From JALSHZ01 sp964614535 (GTDB taxonomy: Bacteria > Pseudomonadota > Gammaproteobacteria > UWMA-0217), in contig CAZTOZ010000016.1 in the NCBI GenBank assembly GCA_964614535.1, positions 81,824-145,823 of the forward strand: a stretch of 64,000 nt of DNA, given 5' to 3'. The translations under genes and the position numbers were made by a program. Positions 27,114 to 36,456 of the stretch are shown in pieces. The notes beneath the pieces were generated by a model. It made no database searches. It saw only the letters and a list, made by a program, of their open reading frames with translations, and was not told the DNA's origin. Numbering within the stretch: position 1 is the stretch's first letter; every line of letters begins with the position of its first letter.

Positions 27114-29936
27114 CTATGCGTCGAGACCGAGGGCCTCGGCAACGATGCGCCGCTGGGCGGCGAGGTGCATCGGCCAGGTGCCTTCGGCCGGCGCCGCCAT
27201 CGGCGGCCGGGAGACGACATGGAGCCGCGCCATGCCACCGAGCACCCTGCGCAGCCAAGGCTGAATGGCGAGCCAGGCCCCCTGGTTGAGCGGCTCCTCC
27301 TGGCACCAGAGGTAGTCGGTCGCGCCGTCGTAACGGGCCAGTACCTCGCAGAGCCGCGCCTCGGGAAAGGGGTAGAGCTGCTCCAGCCGGATCAGGGCGA
27401 TGTCGGTGATACGGGCGTGACGACGCTGCTCCAGCAGCTCGTAGTAGATCTTGCCGCTACAGAAGATCACCCGCCGGACTCCAGCGGCGCCGACGGCGGC
27501 ATCGACCTCGTCGATGACCGTCTCGAAACGCCCGCCGGTGAAGGCGTCCATCGGGCTGACGGCCAGCGGATGGCGTAGCAAGCTCTTCGGCGTCATCACG
27601 ATCAGGGGCTTGCGGTAGCGACGCATCATCTGCCGACGCAGCAGGTGAAACATCTGCGCCGGCGTACTCGGCACACAGACCTGGATGTTCTCCTGGGCAC
27701 AGAGCTGCATGTAGCGTTCCAGCCGCGCCGACGAGTGCTCCGGCCCCATCCCCTCGTAGCCGTGCGGCAATAGCATCGTCAGGCCGCTGAGCAGCCCCCA
27801 CTTCTGCTCTGCCGAGGAGACGAACTGGTCGACGACCACCTGGGCACCATTGGCGAAGTCACCGAACTGCGCCTCCCACAACACCAGCTTGTCCGGCTCG
27901 GTGGTGGCATAGCCGTATTCGAAGGCGAGCACCGCCTCTTCTGACAGCAACGAGTCGATGACCAGGAAGTTGGCCTGATCCGGCGCGATGTACTGCAAGG
28001 GGATCCAGGCCTGCCCGGTGGCCTGATCGTGCAGCACGGCATGGCGGTGAAAGAAGGTGCCGCGACCGGAGTCCTGCCCCGACAGGCGCACGGGAAAACC
28101 CTGATCGACCAGTGATGCATAGGCCAGGCTCTCGCCATGCCCCCAGTCGACGGGCAGTTCGCCGCTGGCCATCCGGCGACGTTTGTCGAGGATCCGCGCC
28201 ACCCGTGGGTTGAGTTCGAAGCCGTCGGGCACGGCCGCCAGGCGCTCGCCATAATGGCGAAAACGCGCGGTCGTGATCGCCGTCTCCACCGGCTCGTCCC
28301 AGCGGCCGTCGCGAAAGCGGTGCCAGTTCACCGGATAGCGGTTCTTCCAGCTGCCATCGACCAGCAGCTCGCCGACGGTGGGCATGCCGGCATCGAGCGC
28401 ACGGCGATAGGCCGACTCCATCGCCGCCACCCGCCGGCCGTCGACGATGCCGGCCTGTTGGAGCCGGTCGGCATAGATCGTCTTCGGTGTCGGCAGTGAC
28501 TGGATCTTGCGGTACATCAGCGGTTGCGTCGCCAACGGCTCGTCGGCCTCGTTGTGCCCATGGCGCCGGTAACAGACGAGGTCGAGGAAGACGTCCTTGT
28601 GGAAGCGGTTGCGATAGTCCACCGCGATCCGCGTGGCGGCGACCACCGCCTCCGGATCGTTACCATTCACATGAAAGACCGGCGCACCGACCATCTTGGC
28701 GATGTCGGTACAGTATTCGGTGGAGCGCGCATCGGCCGTGGTGCTGGTGGTGAAGCCGATCTGGTTGTTGACGACGATGTGGATCGTGCCGTGGGTGCGG
28801 TACCCCCGCGTCGCCGACATATTGAGCATCTCCATGTTGACACCCTGCCCTGCCAGCGCGGCATCACCATGGATGATGACCGGCACCACCTCGTCACGCG
28901 AGCTGCCCGGATCGCGCCGGTCCTGCCGCGCCCGGACCGCGCCCTCGACCACGGGGCCGACAATCTCCAGGTGGGAGGGATTGAAAGCGAGCGCGATGTG
29001 CACCGCCCCCCCGGGGGTACGGATGTCGGACGCATGGCCCAGATGGTATTTCACGTCGCCGGTACGGCCGTGATAGTCCACGTCGCCAGTGAATTCCTGG
29101 AACAGCTGGGCCGGCGATTTGCCCATGATATTGATCAGCACGTTGAGCCGGCCACGATGGGCCATCCCGATGACGATCTCCTCGGTGGACGACGCGCCGG
29201 AATATTGGATCAGCTCGTGCAGCAGCGGAATCAGGCTATCGGCTCCTTCGAGAGAGAAACGCTTCTGGCCAACGTATTTCGCGCTGAGGTAACGCTCCAG
29301 GGTTTCGGCGGCCACCAGTCTCTCCAGAATGCCGATACGCTCGCGAGCCGCCAGGCGACGCCGCGCCGGGTAGTTTTCGATGCGTTCCTGGATCCAGCGT
29401 TTCTCGTCGTTCCGGGAGATGTGCATGTACTGCGAACCGATGGTGTCGCAATAGCTGCGCTCCAGTCGATGGATGATCTGCTGCAGCGTCAACCGAGCCG
29501 GCGCGGCCAGCGAGCCGGTATTGAACTCGCGGGTGAGATCGGTCTCGTCGAGGTGGTGATAGGCCAGCGTCAGCTCCGGCACCTCGGCAATCTCGTCCTG
29601 CAGGGGGTTGATGCGCGCCTTGCGATGGCCGTTGAAGCGGTAGGTGTTGATGAGCTGCAGCACCCGCACCTGCTTTTCGCCCCAGATGCAGTCTCCCCCC
29701 CCCGGCGAGCGACGCAGCCCGAGATTACGAAATTGCTCGCGCAACGCCGAGTGCAGCGTGTCGGCTCCGCTCCCCGGCCCGCCAAGGGTGGAAAAATATC
29801 GCCGCCAATCGCTGGAGACACTGCCGGGATCACGCAACCAGGCCTCGTAGAGCGACTCGATCCAGGCCATGCTGTTGGCGTCGAGATGGGAATTTCGCGC
29901 CAGTTCGTGGAGCGGATGGTGGGGCATGCGGGTCAC
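27114..29936 (-). CDS. sucA: 2-oxoglutarate dehydrogenase E1 component SucA
   Basis: The thiamine-diphosphate-dependent E1 of the 2-oxoglutarate dehydrogenase complex, 940 residues (E. coli 933). The N-terminal Asn-rich lead-in (AWIESLYEAWLRDPGSVS), the core IGMAHRGRLNVLIN, the ThDP site HGDAALAGQGVNMEMLNMS and the transketolase-like C-terminal half (LPHGYEGMGPEHSSARLER) are all present. GTG at 29936 has AGGGA 6 bases upstream; ATG at 29927 is the alternative. sucB is not downstream but divergent across a 270-base gap, and the E3 gene lpd is not in the window. Confidence 0.96.
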   Translation of the reverse strand: MTRMPHHPLHELARNSHLDANSMAWIESLYEAWLRDPGSVSSDWRRYFSTLGGPGSGADTLHSALREQFRNLGLRRSPGGGDCIWGEKQVRVLQLINTYRFNGHRKARINPLQDEIAEVPELTLAYHHLDETDLTREFNTGSLAAPARLTLQQIIHRLERSYCDTIGSQYMHISRNDEKRWIQERIENYPARRRLAARERIGILERLVAAETLERYLSAKYVGQKRFSLEGADSLIPLLHELIQYSGASSTEEIVIGMAHRGRLNVLINIMGKSPAQLFQEFTGDVDYHGRTGDVKYHLGHASDIRTPGGAVHIALAFNPSHLEIVGPVVEGAVRARQDRRDPGSSRDEVVPVIIHGDAALAGQGVNMEMLNMSATRGYRTHGTIHIVVNNQIGFTTSTTADARSTEYCTDIAKMVGAPVFHVNGNDPEAVVAATRIAVDYRNRFHKDVFLDLVCYRRHGHNEADEPLATQPLMYRKIQSLPTPKTIYADRLQQAGIVDGRRVAAMESAYRRALDAGMPTVGELLVDGSWKNRYPVNWHRFRDGRWDEPVETAITTARFRHYGERLAAVPDGFELNPRVARILDKRRRMASGELPVDWGHGESLAYASLVDQGFPVRLSGQDSGRGTFFHRHAVLHDQATGQAWIPLQYIAPDQANFLVIDSLLSEEAVLAFEYGYATTEPDKLVLWEAQFGDFANGAQVVVDQFVSSAEQKWGLLSGLTMLLPHGYEGMGPEHSSARLERYMQLCAQENIQVCVPSTPAQMFHLLRRQMMRRYRKPLIVMTPKSLLRHPLAVSPMDAFTGGRFETVIDEVDAAVGAAGVRRVIFCSGKIYYELLEQRRHARITDIALIRLEQLYPFPEARLCEVLARYDGATDYLWCQEEPLNQGAWLAIQPWLRRVLGGMARLHVVSRPPMAAPAEGTWPMHLAAQRRIVAEALGLDA

Positions 29937-30206
29937 GTTTTTTCCCTACCTCTGTCCGTGCCGGTATCGCCCGGGCATTCGGGCCGCGGACTCTGGAATA
30001 AAGCGTCGTGTCACCGAAGCATACGAAACGACCGGCGACGGCAGACTCACCGACAAGCATACCGGCGAAGAAGCTCGCCCGACAGCCGACCGTGCCAATC
30101 ACAATGGTGAGCATTGTACGGATCTATTCCCGTCCCCGCCGCATTGCGAGCCCCGCGTCGTCATGGCAATCTGATCGTCACCGATCGCGCCCCGACAGGA
30201 TCGACC
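29937..30206. promoter_or_regulatory. Divergent sucA/sucB control region
   Basis: This 270-base gap must carry both promoters. I see no hexamer pair that I would call with confidence. A small palindrome CAATG-GTGAG-CATTG lies near 30103-30117, and the 30 bases before sucA contain a T/A-run. No RNA gene was recognised. Confidence 0.4.
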
Positions 30207-31388
30207 ATGAACATCGAAGTCAAAACACCCGCCCTCCCCGAATCCGTGGCCGACGGCGTCGTCGCCAGCTGGCACAAGAAGCCCGGAGAGAGGGTGAGGC
30301 GCGACGAACCGCTGGTGGACATCGAAACAGACAAGGTGGTACTGGAAGTGCCGGCACCGGCCGACGGCATACTGACGAAGATCATCGCCGACGAGGGGGC
30401 GACGGTCACCAGCGAGGCGCCACTGGGCCTCGTCGAAGACGACAGCGAGGGCGACCACCCCGAGGCACCGACGTCACCGCAGAAGACGGCGGAAGAGGTT
30501 GCGCCACCAGCCGGTCCGGCTGCCCGCCAGGCGATGCAGGCCGCCGGCATCGACCCACACGAGGTGAGGGGCTCGGGCCGTCACGGCCGGATCCTGACCG
30601 AGGACGTGAGGGCCATGGCCCAAGCCGACGACAGTCCGGCCGAGATGGCGGAATCCGACGAGGAAACGGCCACCGGCGCCCCGTCGGGACGGGAAGAGCA
30701 ACGGGTGCCGATGAGTCGCCTGCGGCGCCGCATCGCCGAACGGCTGCTGGAGGTGACACAGACCACCGCCATGCTCACCACGTTCAACGAAATCAACATG
30801 CAGCCGTTGATGGATCTGCGCAGCCGCTATCGCGAACTGTTCGAACAGACCCACCATACCCGGCTCGGGTTCATGTCGATGTTCGTCAAGGCCGCCTGTG
30901 TCGCACTGCAGCGGTTCCCCGAAGTGAACGCCTCGATCGATGGCGACGACATCGTCTATCACAGCTATTGCGATATCGGCATCGCCGTCTCGTCACCACG
31001 CGGACTGGTCGTCCCCGTTCTGCGCGACGCCCAATGGATGAGCATGGCCACGATCGAAAGCAGCATCGCCAGCTTTGCCACCAAGGCCCGAGACGGCAAA
31101 ATCGGGGTCGAAGAGCTCAGAGGCGGCACTTTTACGATCACCAACGGCGGCGTCTTTGGATCGCTCTTCTCGACGCCGATCCTCAACCCCCCGCAAAGCG
31201 CCATTCTCGGCATGCATGCGATTCAGAAGCGCGTCGTCGTCGAAGATGACGAGATGGTGATCCGGCCAATGATGTATGTCGCACTCTCCTACGACCACCG
31301 CATCATCGACGGCAAGAGCGCCGTCCACTTTCTGCGCACGATCAAGGCACTGGTGGAAGATCCGGGCCGGATGCTGCTGGAGGTATAG
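30207..31388 (+). CDS. sucB: Dihydrolipoyllysine-residue succinyltransferase SucB (E2)
   Basis: The E2 core of the 2-oxoglutarate dehydrogenase complex, 393 residues (E. coli 405). It has a single N-terminal lipoyl domain with the lipoylated Lys in IETDKVVLEV (about residues 40-49), an E1/E3-binding domain (AARQAMQAAGIDPHEVRGSG), an acidic linker, and the catalytic domain ending in YDHRIIDGKSAVHFL with the active-site His. The ATG at 30207 matches the family start IEVKTPALPESVADG. It is divergent from sucA, an arrangement unlike the usual sucAB operon. Confidence 0.96.
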   Translation: MNIEVKTPALPESVADGVVASWHKKPGERVRRDEPLVDIETDKVVLEVPAPADGILTKIIADEGATVTSEAPLGLVEDDSEGDHPEAPTSPQKTAEEVAPPAGPAARQAMQAAGIDPHEVRGSGRHGRILTEDVRAMAQADDSPAEMAESDEETATGAPSGREEQRVPMSRLRRRIAERLLEVTQTTAMLTTFNEINMQPLMDLRSRYRELFEQTHHTRLGFMSMFVKAACVALQRFPEVNASIDGDDIVYHSYCDIGIAVSSPRGLVVPVLRDAQWMSMATIESSIASFATKARDGKIGVEELRGGTFTITNGGVFGSLFSTPILNPPQSAILGMHAIQKRVVVEDDEMVIRPMMYVALSYDHRIIDGKSAVHFLRTIKALVEDPGRMLLEV

Positions 31389-31558
31389 GCAGGCCATCGC
31401 CCCCCGCTGACAGGCGAATCGGACCCAAAGGCCGCCGAGACCTCTCAGCGGGGCGGGATTGCACAATCGGGGCATGACGCGCCCTGCCGGCACCTGACCA
31501 TACCCCGGGCGAATCGATGCATCGGGCTTTGCTCTCAGCGGCCCCGGGAACGATTCGG

Positions 31559-32428
31559 TCAGCCGATATCGATGTGCAGCGGCTTGTCCGCCTGATGCAT
31601 CGCCTCATTGTTGAGCGGCAGGATATGGCCTTCGATCTTGTCCTTGAGCACTTCCGAGATCACCTCGGGACCGATTCGGTCCGCCTGTTCGGCATAGCCA
31701 TAGACCAGGGCGGTATCGCATAGCGTATTGATTACACGAGGGGTACCACCACTGTTGATATGCAATGCACGAATTGCCTCGAGGTCGAAGAGATCCGGCA
31801 CACCACCGGCCACCTCGACCCGGTGGCGAATGTATTCGAAAGTCTCTTTCGGGCTCATCCTGTCGAGGTAATAGTCGACGCCAACCCGCTGCGCCAGCTG
31901 TTTCAGTTCCGGACGCCGCAGCATCTCCCTCAGCTCGGGCTGCCCCACCAACACGATCTGGAGCATCTGCTCCTTGTCGACATTGATATTCGACAACATC
32001 CGCAGCTCCTCGAGCGCCTCCATGCTCAGATTCTGCGCCTCGTCGATGATCAGGATCACCCGCTTGCCCTGTTGGTATTTCGTGCGGAGAAAATCGATCA
32101 GGTCCCGATAGAGCTCGACTTTGTCTTTGTCCCGGAACTCCAGACCGAACGAGAGCATGACCCACTTGAGGAGCTCGCCAAAAGATTGGTGGGTGTTGGT
32201 GATATTGCCGACGACCATGTCGAGATCCTGATTCTTCAACAGCCGCCGGACCAACGTCGTCTTTCCACAGCCGATCTCCCCGGTGATCAGGATGATGGAC
32301 GCCCCCTGGATCAACCCGTACTCGAGCAGGGAGAGCGCCTCCTTGTGTCTGCCGCCAAGATAGAGAAAATCGGAATCTGGTAGCAGGGAAAACGGTTTCT
32401 GAGTGAAATTGTAGTATGACTCGTACAT
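31559..32428 (-). CDS. ExeA-like AAA ATPase of an exopolysaccharide locus
   Basis: A 289-residue ATPase of the ExeA/GspA family. Walker A is GEIGCGKTT (50-58), Walker B LIIDEAQNL (about 136-144), with an arginine-bearing GQPELREML sensor region. It begins MYESYYNFTQKPFSLLPDS, the usual N-terminus of the subfamily found in XrtA/PEP-CTERM polysaccharide loci. It lacks the peptidoglycan-binding domain and transmembrane segment of GspA/ExeA. It is the last gene of a five-gene minus-strand export module and is probably an assembly ATPase; its exact role is not known. Confidence 0.8.
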   Translation of the reverse strand: MYESYYNFTQKPFSLLPDSDFLYLGGRHKEALSLLEYGLIQGASIILITGEIGCGKTTLVRRLLKNQDLDMVVGNITNTHQSFGELLKWVMLSFGLEFRDKDKVELYRDLIDFLRTKYQQGKRVILIIDEAQNLSMEALEELRMLSNINVDKEQMLQIVLVGQPELREMLRRPELKQLAQRVGVDYYLDRMSPKETFEYIRHRVEVAGGVPDLFDLEAIRALHINSGGTPRVINTLCDTALVYGYAEQADRIGPEVISEVLKDKIEGHILPLNNEAMHQADKPLHIDIG

Positions 32429-32505
32429 GGGCTAGTTACTCGAAATAAAGGCTTTCAGCGCAAGCTGGAACAAATATCGAAACGAGGTGAAGGGCTCCCC
32501 CAGAC

Positions 32506-33324
32506 TCAGTCGGCGTCATAGCCGTAATAGTAGTCATACGCCCCTCCACTCGACTTGGTCCGCGAGTTGTTGAGGACCGTTCCAATGACTTCCGACCCTT
32601 CGAGCAGATCGAGCGCCTGAACGAGTTCCTCTTTCTTGCTGGAGCCTTCCGAGACGACGACGAGAACCGCATCGATATGGTCATTGAGCACCATCACATC
32701 GTCGACCAGCAATACCGGCGGAAGATCGAGGACCACGATCCGGCTGGGATACATCTGCCGCAATTCATGGAACAGCTCCGCCGTTCTCGCCGATGCCAGT
32801 CTTTCCGAGGCATCCTCGAGAGACTCACGCCCTGGCGCGATGACGAGGTTGCTGTGCTCGGGCTGAAACAGAATCGACGACAACGGTGTTCTTTGGGTGT
32901 AGTAGTCGCTGAGGCCATAGGTCGGAGAAATATTGAGTTTCTTGTGAATCGACGGACGCCTCAGATCCATATCGATCAGAATCACATTCTGCTGCACCGA
33001 ACGGGAAAGGCTCAGCGCCAGATTCACTGCCGTCAGCGACTTCCCTTCGGCCTTGTTGGCGCTGGTCACGCCCAGGGTCGTCCAGCCGTTCGCCGTCATT
33101 TTCTTATAGACCTGGGTTCTCAGCATATTGTAGGCCATCACCGCCGATTCCATCTGGTCGCCAAACAGCACCCGGTTCTTTCTGAGCACATCCTCCTGAA
33201 GGGCCACCCGACTCAGCTCGACCGCCTGGCCATGGCGTCCATCGCCAGGCATCCCAAAACCGCCGATACCGATCGCCCCAACCTCATTTTTTCGTTTCTC
33301 AACCGCTTTTATGATCTTTTTCAT
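32506..33324 (-). CDS. Polysaccharide biosynthesis tyrosine autokinase (BY-kinase)
   Basis: A 272-residue bacterial tyrosine kinase of the CpsD/CapB/Wzc-C type. It has a Walker A variant SANKAEGKSLTAVNLA (about 88-103), Walker A' LIDMDLRRPSIH, and Walker B IVVLDLPPVLLVDD. The C-terminal tail AYDYYYGYDAD contains five tyrosines, the usual autophosphorylation cluster. It lacks its own membrane domain, so it should act with the chain-length protein encoded 67 bases upstream, controlling chain length and export by phosphorylation cycling. GGTGAG is well placed upstream of the ATG. Confidence 0.88.
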   Translation of the reverse strand: MKKIIKAVEKRKNEVGAIGIGGFGMPGDGRHGQAVELSRVALQEDVLRKNRVLFGDQMESAVMAYNMLRTQVYKKMTANGWTTLGVTSANKAEGKSLTAVNLALSLSRSVQQNVILIDMDLRRPSIHKKLNISPTYGLSDYYTQRTPLSSILFQPEHSNLVIAPGRESLEDASERLASARTAELFHELRQMYPSRIVVLDLPPVLLVDDVMVLNDHIDAVLVVVSEGSSKKEELVQALDLLEGSEVIGTVLNNSRTKSSGGAYDYYYGYDAD

Positions 33325-33391
33325 GTACTCACCAACCTATCCGACACAACCGTGGATCCAGGAGTATCCCCTGGTAGAAACTGCAGCCCAC

Positions 33392-35206
33392 CTAGAAAGT
33401 GGCTCTCTCGACATACTCTTTGATGACCGTCCAGAACGGCGCCAGCGGCCCCTTTTCCGATAATGCCCAAATCAAACCAAACGCTGTACCAAAAATACCG
33501 ACCAACACAATGGCCAGTTTGATCCGCTGGTTACGAACATAATCTGCCACTTCCGAACTCGAGAGAATGACCGGGATCGTACCCAACGGCCTCGCACCAG
33601 TGATCGACAACAAGCTGTTGGGGCCCGCGATGCTCTCATCAAGACTTTCCACTACCATCACGATAACGAAAGCGATCCCCAACCCAAGCAACATTCCCAA
33701 TGCAATGATCACGGGACGTTTGGGTTTCACCGGCCTACTCGGCACTTCTGGCGGTTCCAACAACACAAATCGCTGATTGGTATCACTCGATTCCAGCGCT
33801 TCGGCCCTTTCGGCCACGCTGAGCTTGGCACGGACCTCCTTCAACTCATTGAGCGTATCGTCATACCGCCTTTTCAGCCGGTTGTACTCCTGCTCGATAT
33901 GGGGCGACAGCTCGAGACGCGCGGCATAACTGTCCAGCTTCGCCTGCAGCTCGCGCTTGCGGGCGGTCAACGATGCCAGCTCGGCTTCGCCAGACGAAAT
34001 CCCCGATTTGAGGCTGGCGAAAACAGGGTTGACACGCCGCAGCGTATTGAATTCCCGGGCGCTGGTCTGCGGCGCCACGACCGCCGCCTGTTTCTCCAGG
34101 CGAGAGACCTTCGCCTGCAGTCTCTTCACCTCGGGATGGGACGGCGAGTATTTCTGCAGCGCCTCGGCCAATTCGACCCTCGCGATCTCGAGATTGTCGC
34201 TGACCAATGGGCTTGCGCCAATCGAGTCGACATTGCCCCCCAACGATTCGATCTCCTTGCGAACCTTCCTGACCTTGGGGTGGCTTTCCGAATACTTCGC
34301 AATCAACGAGTGGTATTCTTGCTGCAACGTCTGTAGTCGCCCTGTGGCACTCAACACCTTCTCCCCCTCCTCGTTGCGAATCAGGGTCCGGTCTTCATAG
34401 ATGAACGGCTTCGTCCCCGCCAGCTGCCCTCTGAGTTGAATGATATTCGCCCGGATCGACTGGATCTGCTGCTGCACGCCAAGCAGCTCGCGCTCGGTGC
34501 GCTCTTGCTCGGAAACAATCATCGACATCTGCTCCGGCAGAATTCCGAGATTTTTCTCCTTGAAGGCCGTCATCTCCTTCTCTATGGCGGCCAACTCCTC
34601 CTCCAGCTTTTCCGCCTCTTTCCGCAGGAACCCGGCCGTCTTTCCGGTCACCTCGAGCCGCTTGACATCATTTTCCCGCAGAAAGAGCTCTGCCAACTCG
34701 GCAACCACCTGCTGGGCCAGCTTGGGATCGTTGGCGAGCTCGAACGACAACTCGATGGCCGTCGATTTACCTCTTCTGGATTTGGCCCCACCTTTGACTT
34801 CAGGATTAAGCATATTCACTTTGATCGCGTTCTCCATCTTTTTTGCCAGAACGCCCACGGGAATTTCATCTCTATACTTGGCATACAGATCATATTTCTC
34901 GATGATCTTGACCAAGTTCGGCTTCAACAGCACCGACCGCACCAACGCCTCTATCATCTCGGTAATACTGGGCTCCTCCGCCCCAACAAGATCGCTCGAG
35001 ACCAGCGCAGGTTGCTGGATCAAAATCGTCGCCGACGACTTGTAGACCGGCGGCAGCGCCATCGCCAAACCGACCGCCAACGTCGTGATCAGCGCGAATA
35101 TGGAAAAAAACAACTTGCTTCTTCGTTTGACGATTGAGATGTAGTCGGCCAACCCCATCTCTTTTTCGACGACGGCGTGCCGATCGTGTTCAACAGCTGC
35201 ATTCAT
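33392..35206 (-). CDS. Wzz/GumC-type polysaccharide chain-length determinant
   Basis: A 604-residue inner-membrane polysaccharide co-polymerase. It has an N-terminal cytoplasmic stretch, TM1 at about residues 35-55 (FFSIFALITTLAVGLAMAL), a long periplasmic coiled-coil region (about 180-460, rich in Glu/Leu/Lys heptads), a P-rich motif RPVKPKRPVIIALG leading to TM2 (about 490-510), and a final hydrophobic segment near 568-585. The separate BY-kinase next door would bind its cytoplasmic face. This arrangement is typical of Wzx/Wzy or XrtA-type exopolysaccharide systems. Confidence 0.87.
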   Translation of the reverse strand: MNAAVEHDRHAVVEKEMGLADYISIVKRRSKLFFSIFALITTLAVGLAMALPPVYKSSATILIQQPALVSSDLVGAEEPSITEMIEALVRSVLLKPNLVKIIEKYDLYAKYRDEIPVGVLAKKMENAIKVNMLNPEVKGGAKSRRGKSTAIELSFELANDPKLAQQVVAELAELFLRENDVKRLEVTGKTAGFLRKEAEKLEEELAAIEKEMTAFKEKNLGILPEQMSMIVSEQERTERELLGVQQQIQSIRANIIQLRGQLAGTKPFIYEDRTLIRNEEGEKVLSATGRLQTLQQEYHSLIAKYSESHPKVRKVRKEIESLGGNVDSIGASPLVSDNLEIARVELAEALQKYSPSHPEVKRLQAKVSRLEKQAAVVAPQTSAREFNTLRRVNPVFASLKSGISSGEAELASLTARKRELQAKLDSYAARLELSPHIEQEYNRLKRRYDDTLNELKEVRAKLSVAERAEALESSDTNQRFVLLEPPEVPSRPVKPKRPVIIALGMLLGLGIAFVIVMVVESLDESIAGPNSLLSITGARPLGTIPVILSSSEVADYVRNQRIKLAIVLVGIFGTAFGLIWALSEKGPLAPFWTVIKEYVERATF

Positions 35207-35273
35207 TTGTCAATTCTCTTCCTTGCCACTTTCACAACAACTATTGCCAAGGTGACGTTACTAAATTACCAGA

Positions 35274-36440
35274 TCAATAGATCACGGACGGCGCTTTCCG
35301 ATAGGTCAGACCAATATATGCCTGGTTCCGCGTTGCATTACCACCATCAGAGCGTTTCTGATATGAAAAGCCATAACGGAATGCCAAACTCCAGTCCTGA
35401 GTCAGTTTATAAGTAATCGTGGGATCTATGCGGTAGTAAGTTCTATCCGACTGGTCCGATTCTTCCCTAACGGCTGACCGATCAATCCAATCGCCCCGGA
35501 CAGACCATGATACCTGCGTGGTTCGGGTTCCCGTGATGTCAAACCGGACAGAATTCTGGTGAAAAACCTCCCCTGCCGAACTGGGAACTACAGCCGAACG
35601 GATCTGCACATGGTAGCTGGTCGTTTCGGCCCGATAGCGAAGACCGATCGAAGCAGAAACCCCCGTGCTATCATCATCGACTCCCTCGACAGTCGATTCT
35701 GTAGCAACAGCGCCAATAGCAGCCCGGGTACTGAACTTAGGGGTCCATTCCGTATTGTAACCACCTTCAAGACCAAAACTTCTCGCCTTATTGGTCAGTT
35801 CCAGCACCTTGTATCGCTGGTAGTAACCACGAACAAAGGCATCCGTTTCTTCACTGAGCCTTTTGTCCAGACCGACTCGTGCTCTTTGGAACTCGTAGTT
35901 ATTGAGTCCTGATTCCCCCGAATCCTCGTACTGGGAGCCATTGAAAAGATACTCTACCTTCATCGAAATCAGCGGCGTCAGCAGATACTTCCAATTGGGG
36001 CTCATCGAAAAATAGGTACGACGCTTGTTCAGCGAGACCCGTCCCGAATCACTCAGTTCGCTGGTTCTGGTCGAGTCATTCGCCAGCCTGAGATCCAGCC
36101 CCAAGTCACTTCTCTCCCCATACGAGGTCGTCGAAAAATCGAGATAGGCATTGACAGTATTCAATCCACTGTCTTCCACGTAGGTATTGTAGGCTACGCG
36201 GGGCGTCACCTCAGTCTTCACTGCCTCTGTTTCATTGCTGACGACAACCCCCGCATCAAGGTTGATGCCCAATGACACTTGAGCATCATCGGATGTGAAC
36301 TGGATGTTGTCATCAAACACTATCGAACTCTTGGCAAAAGGTGCCACAGCCCAGTCCGCCAGCGTGATCGTGGTAGAAGACGTAAGGACTGCTCCGATTA
36401 CCCAGGGTGTTATCCGCACCACCGTTTTCTTTGAATTCAT
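35274..36440 (-). CDS. Outer-membrane beta-barrel protein of the exopolysaccharide locus
   Basis: A 388-residue secreted protein with a signal-peptide-like N-terminus (MNSKKTVVRITPWVIGAVL, then LADWAV). The rest is dominated by alternating aromatic/polar beta-strands (for example TYRIDPTITYKLTQDWSLAFRY and SYHVQIRS), ending in Tyr, as expected for an outer-membrane barrel. It resembles the barrel proteins of PEP-CTERM/EpsL-type loci. The ATG at 36440 has AGGAGA 6 bases upstream and is preferred to a start 14 codons earlier. A counted 60-base stretch is about 52% G+C, below most of the window. Specific function unknown; an exit pore or accessory is likely. Confidence 0.75.
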   Translation of the reverse strand: MNSKKTVVRITPWVIGAVLTSSTTITLADWAVAPFAKSSIVFDDNIQFTSDDAQVSLGINLDAGVVVSNETEAVKTEVTPRVAYNTYVEDSGLNTVNAYLDFSTTSYGERSDLGLDLRLANDSTRTSELSDSGRVSLNKRRTYFSMSPNWKYLLTPLISMKVEYLFNGSQYEDSGESGLNNYEFQRARVGLDKRLSEETDAFVRGYYQRYKVLELTNKARSFGLEGGYNTEWTPKFSTRAAIGAVATESTVEGVDDDSTGVSASIGLRYRAETTSYHVQIRSAVVPSSAGEVFHQNSVRFDITGTRTTQVSWSVRGDWIDRSAVREESDQSDRTYYRIDPTITYKLTQDWSLAFRYGFSYQKRSDGGNATRNQAYIGLTYRKAPSVIY

Positions 36441-36456
36441 ATCTCCTCTGGCCGGA

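Noticed and set aside
30103..30117. CAATG-GTGAG-CATTG palindrome between sucA and sucB as an operator
   Set aside because: Five-base arms are too short to stand alone and no promoter is positioned around it.
31395..31460. Inverted repeat CCCCGCTGA / TCAGCGGGG after sucB as a terminator
   Set aside because: The arms are almost 40 bases apart and no T-run follows, so I do not call it.
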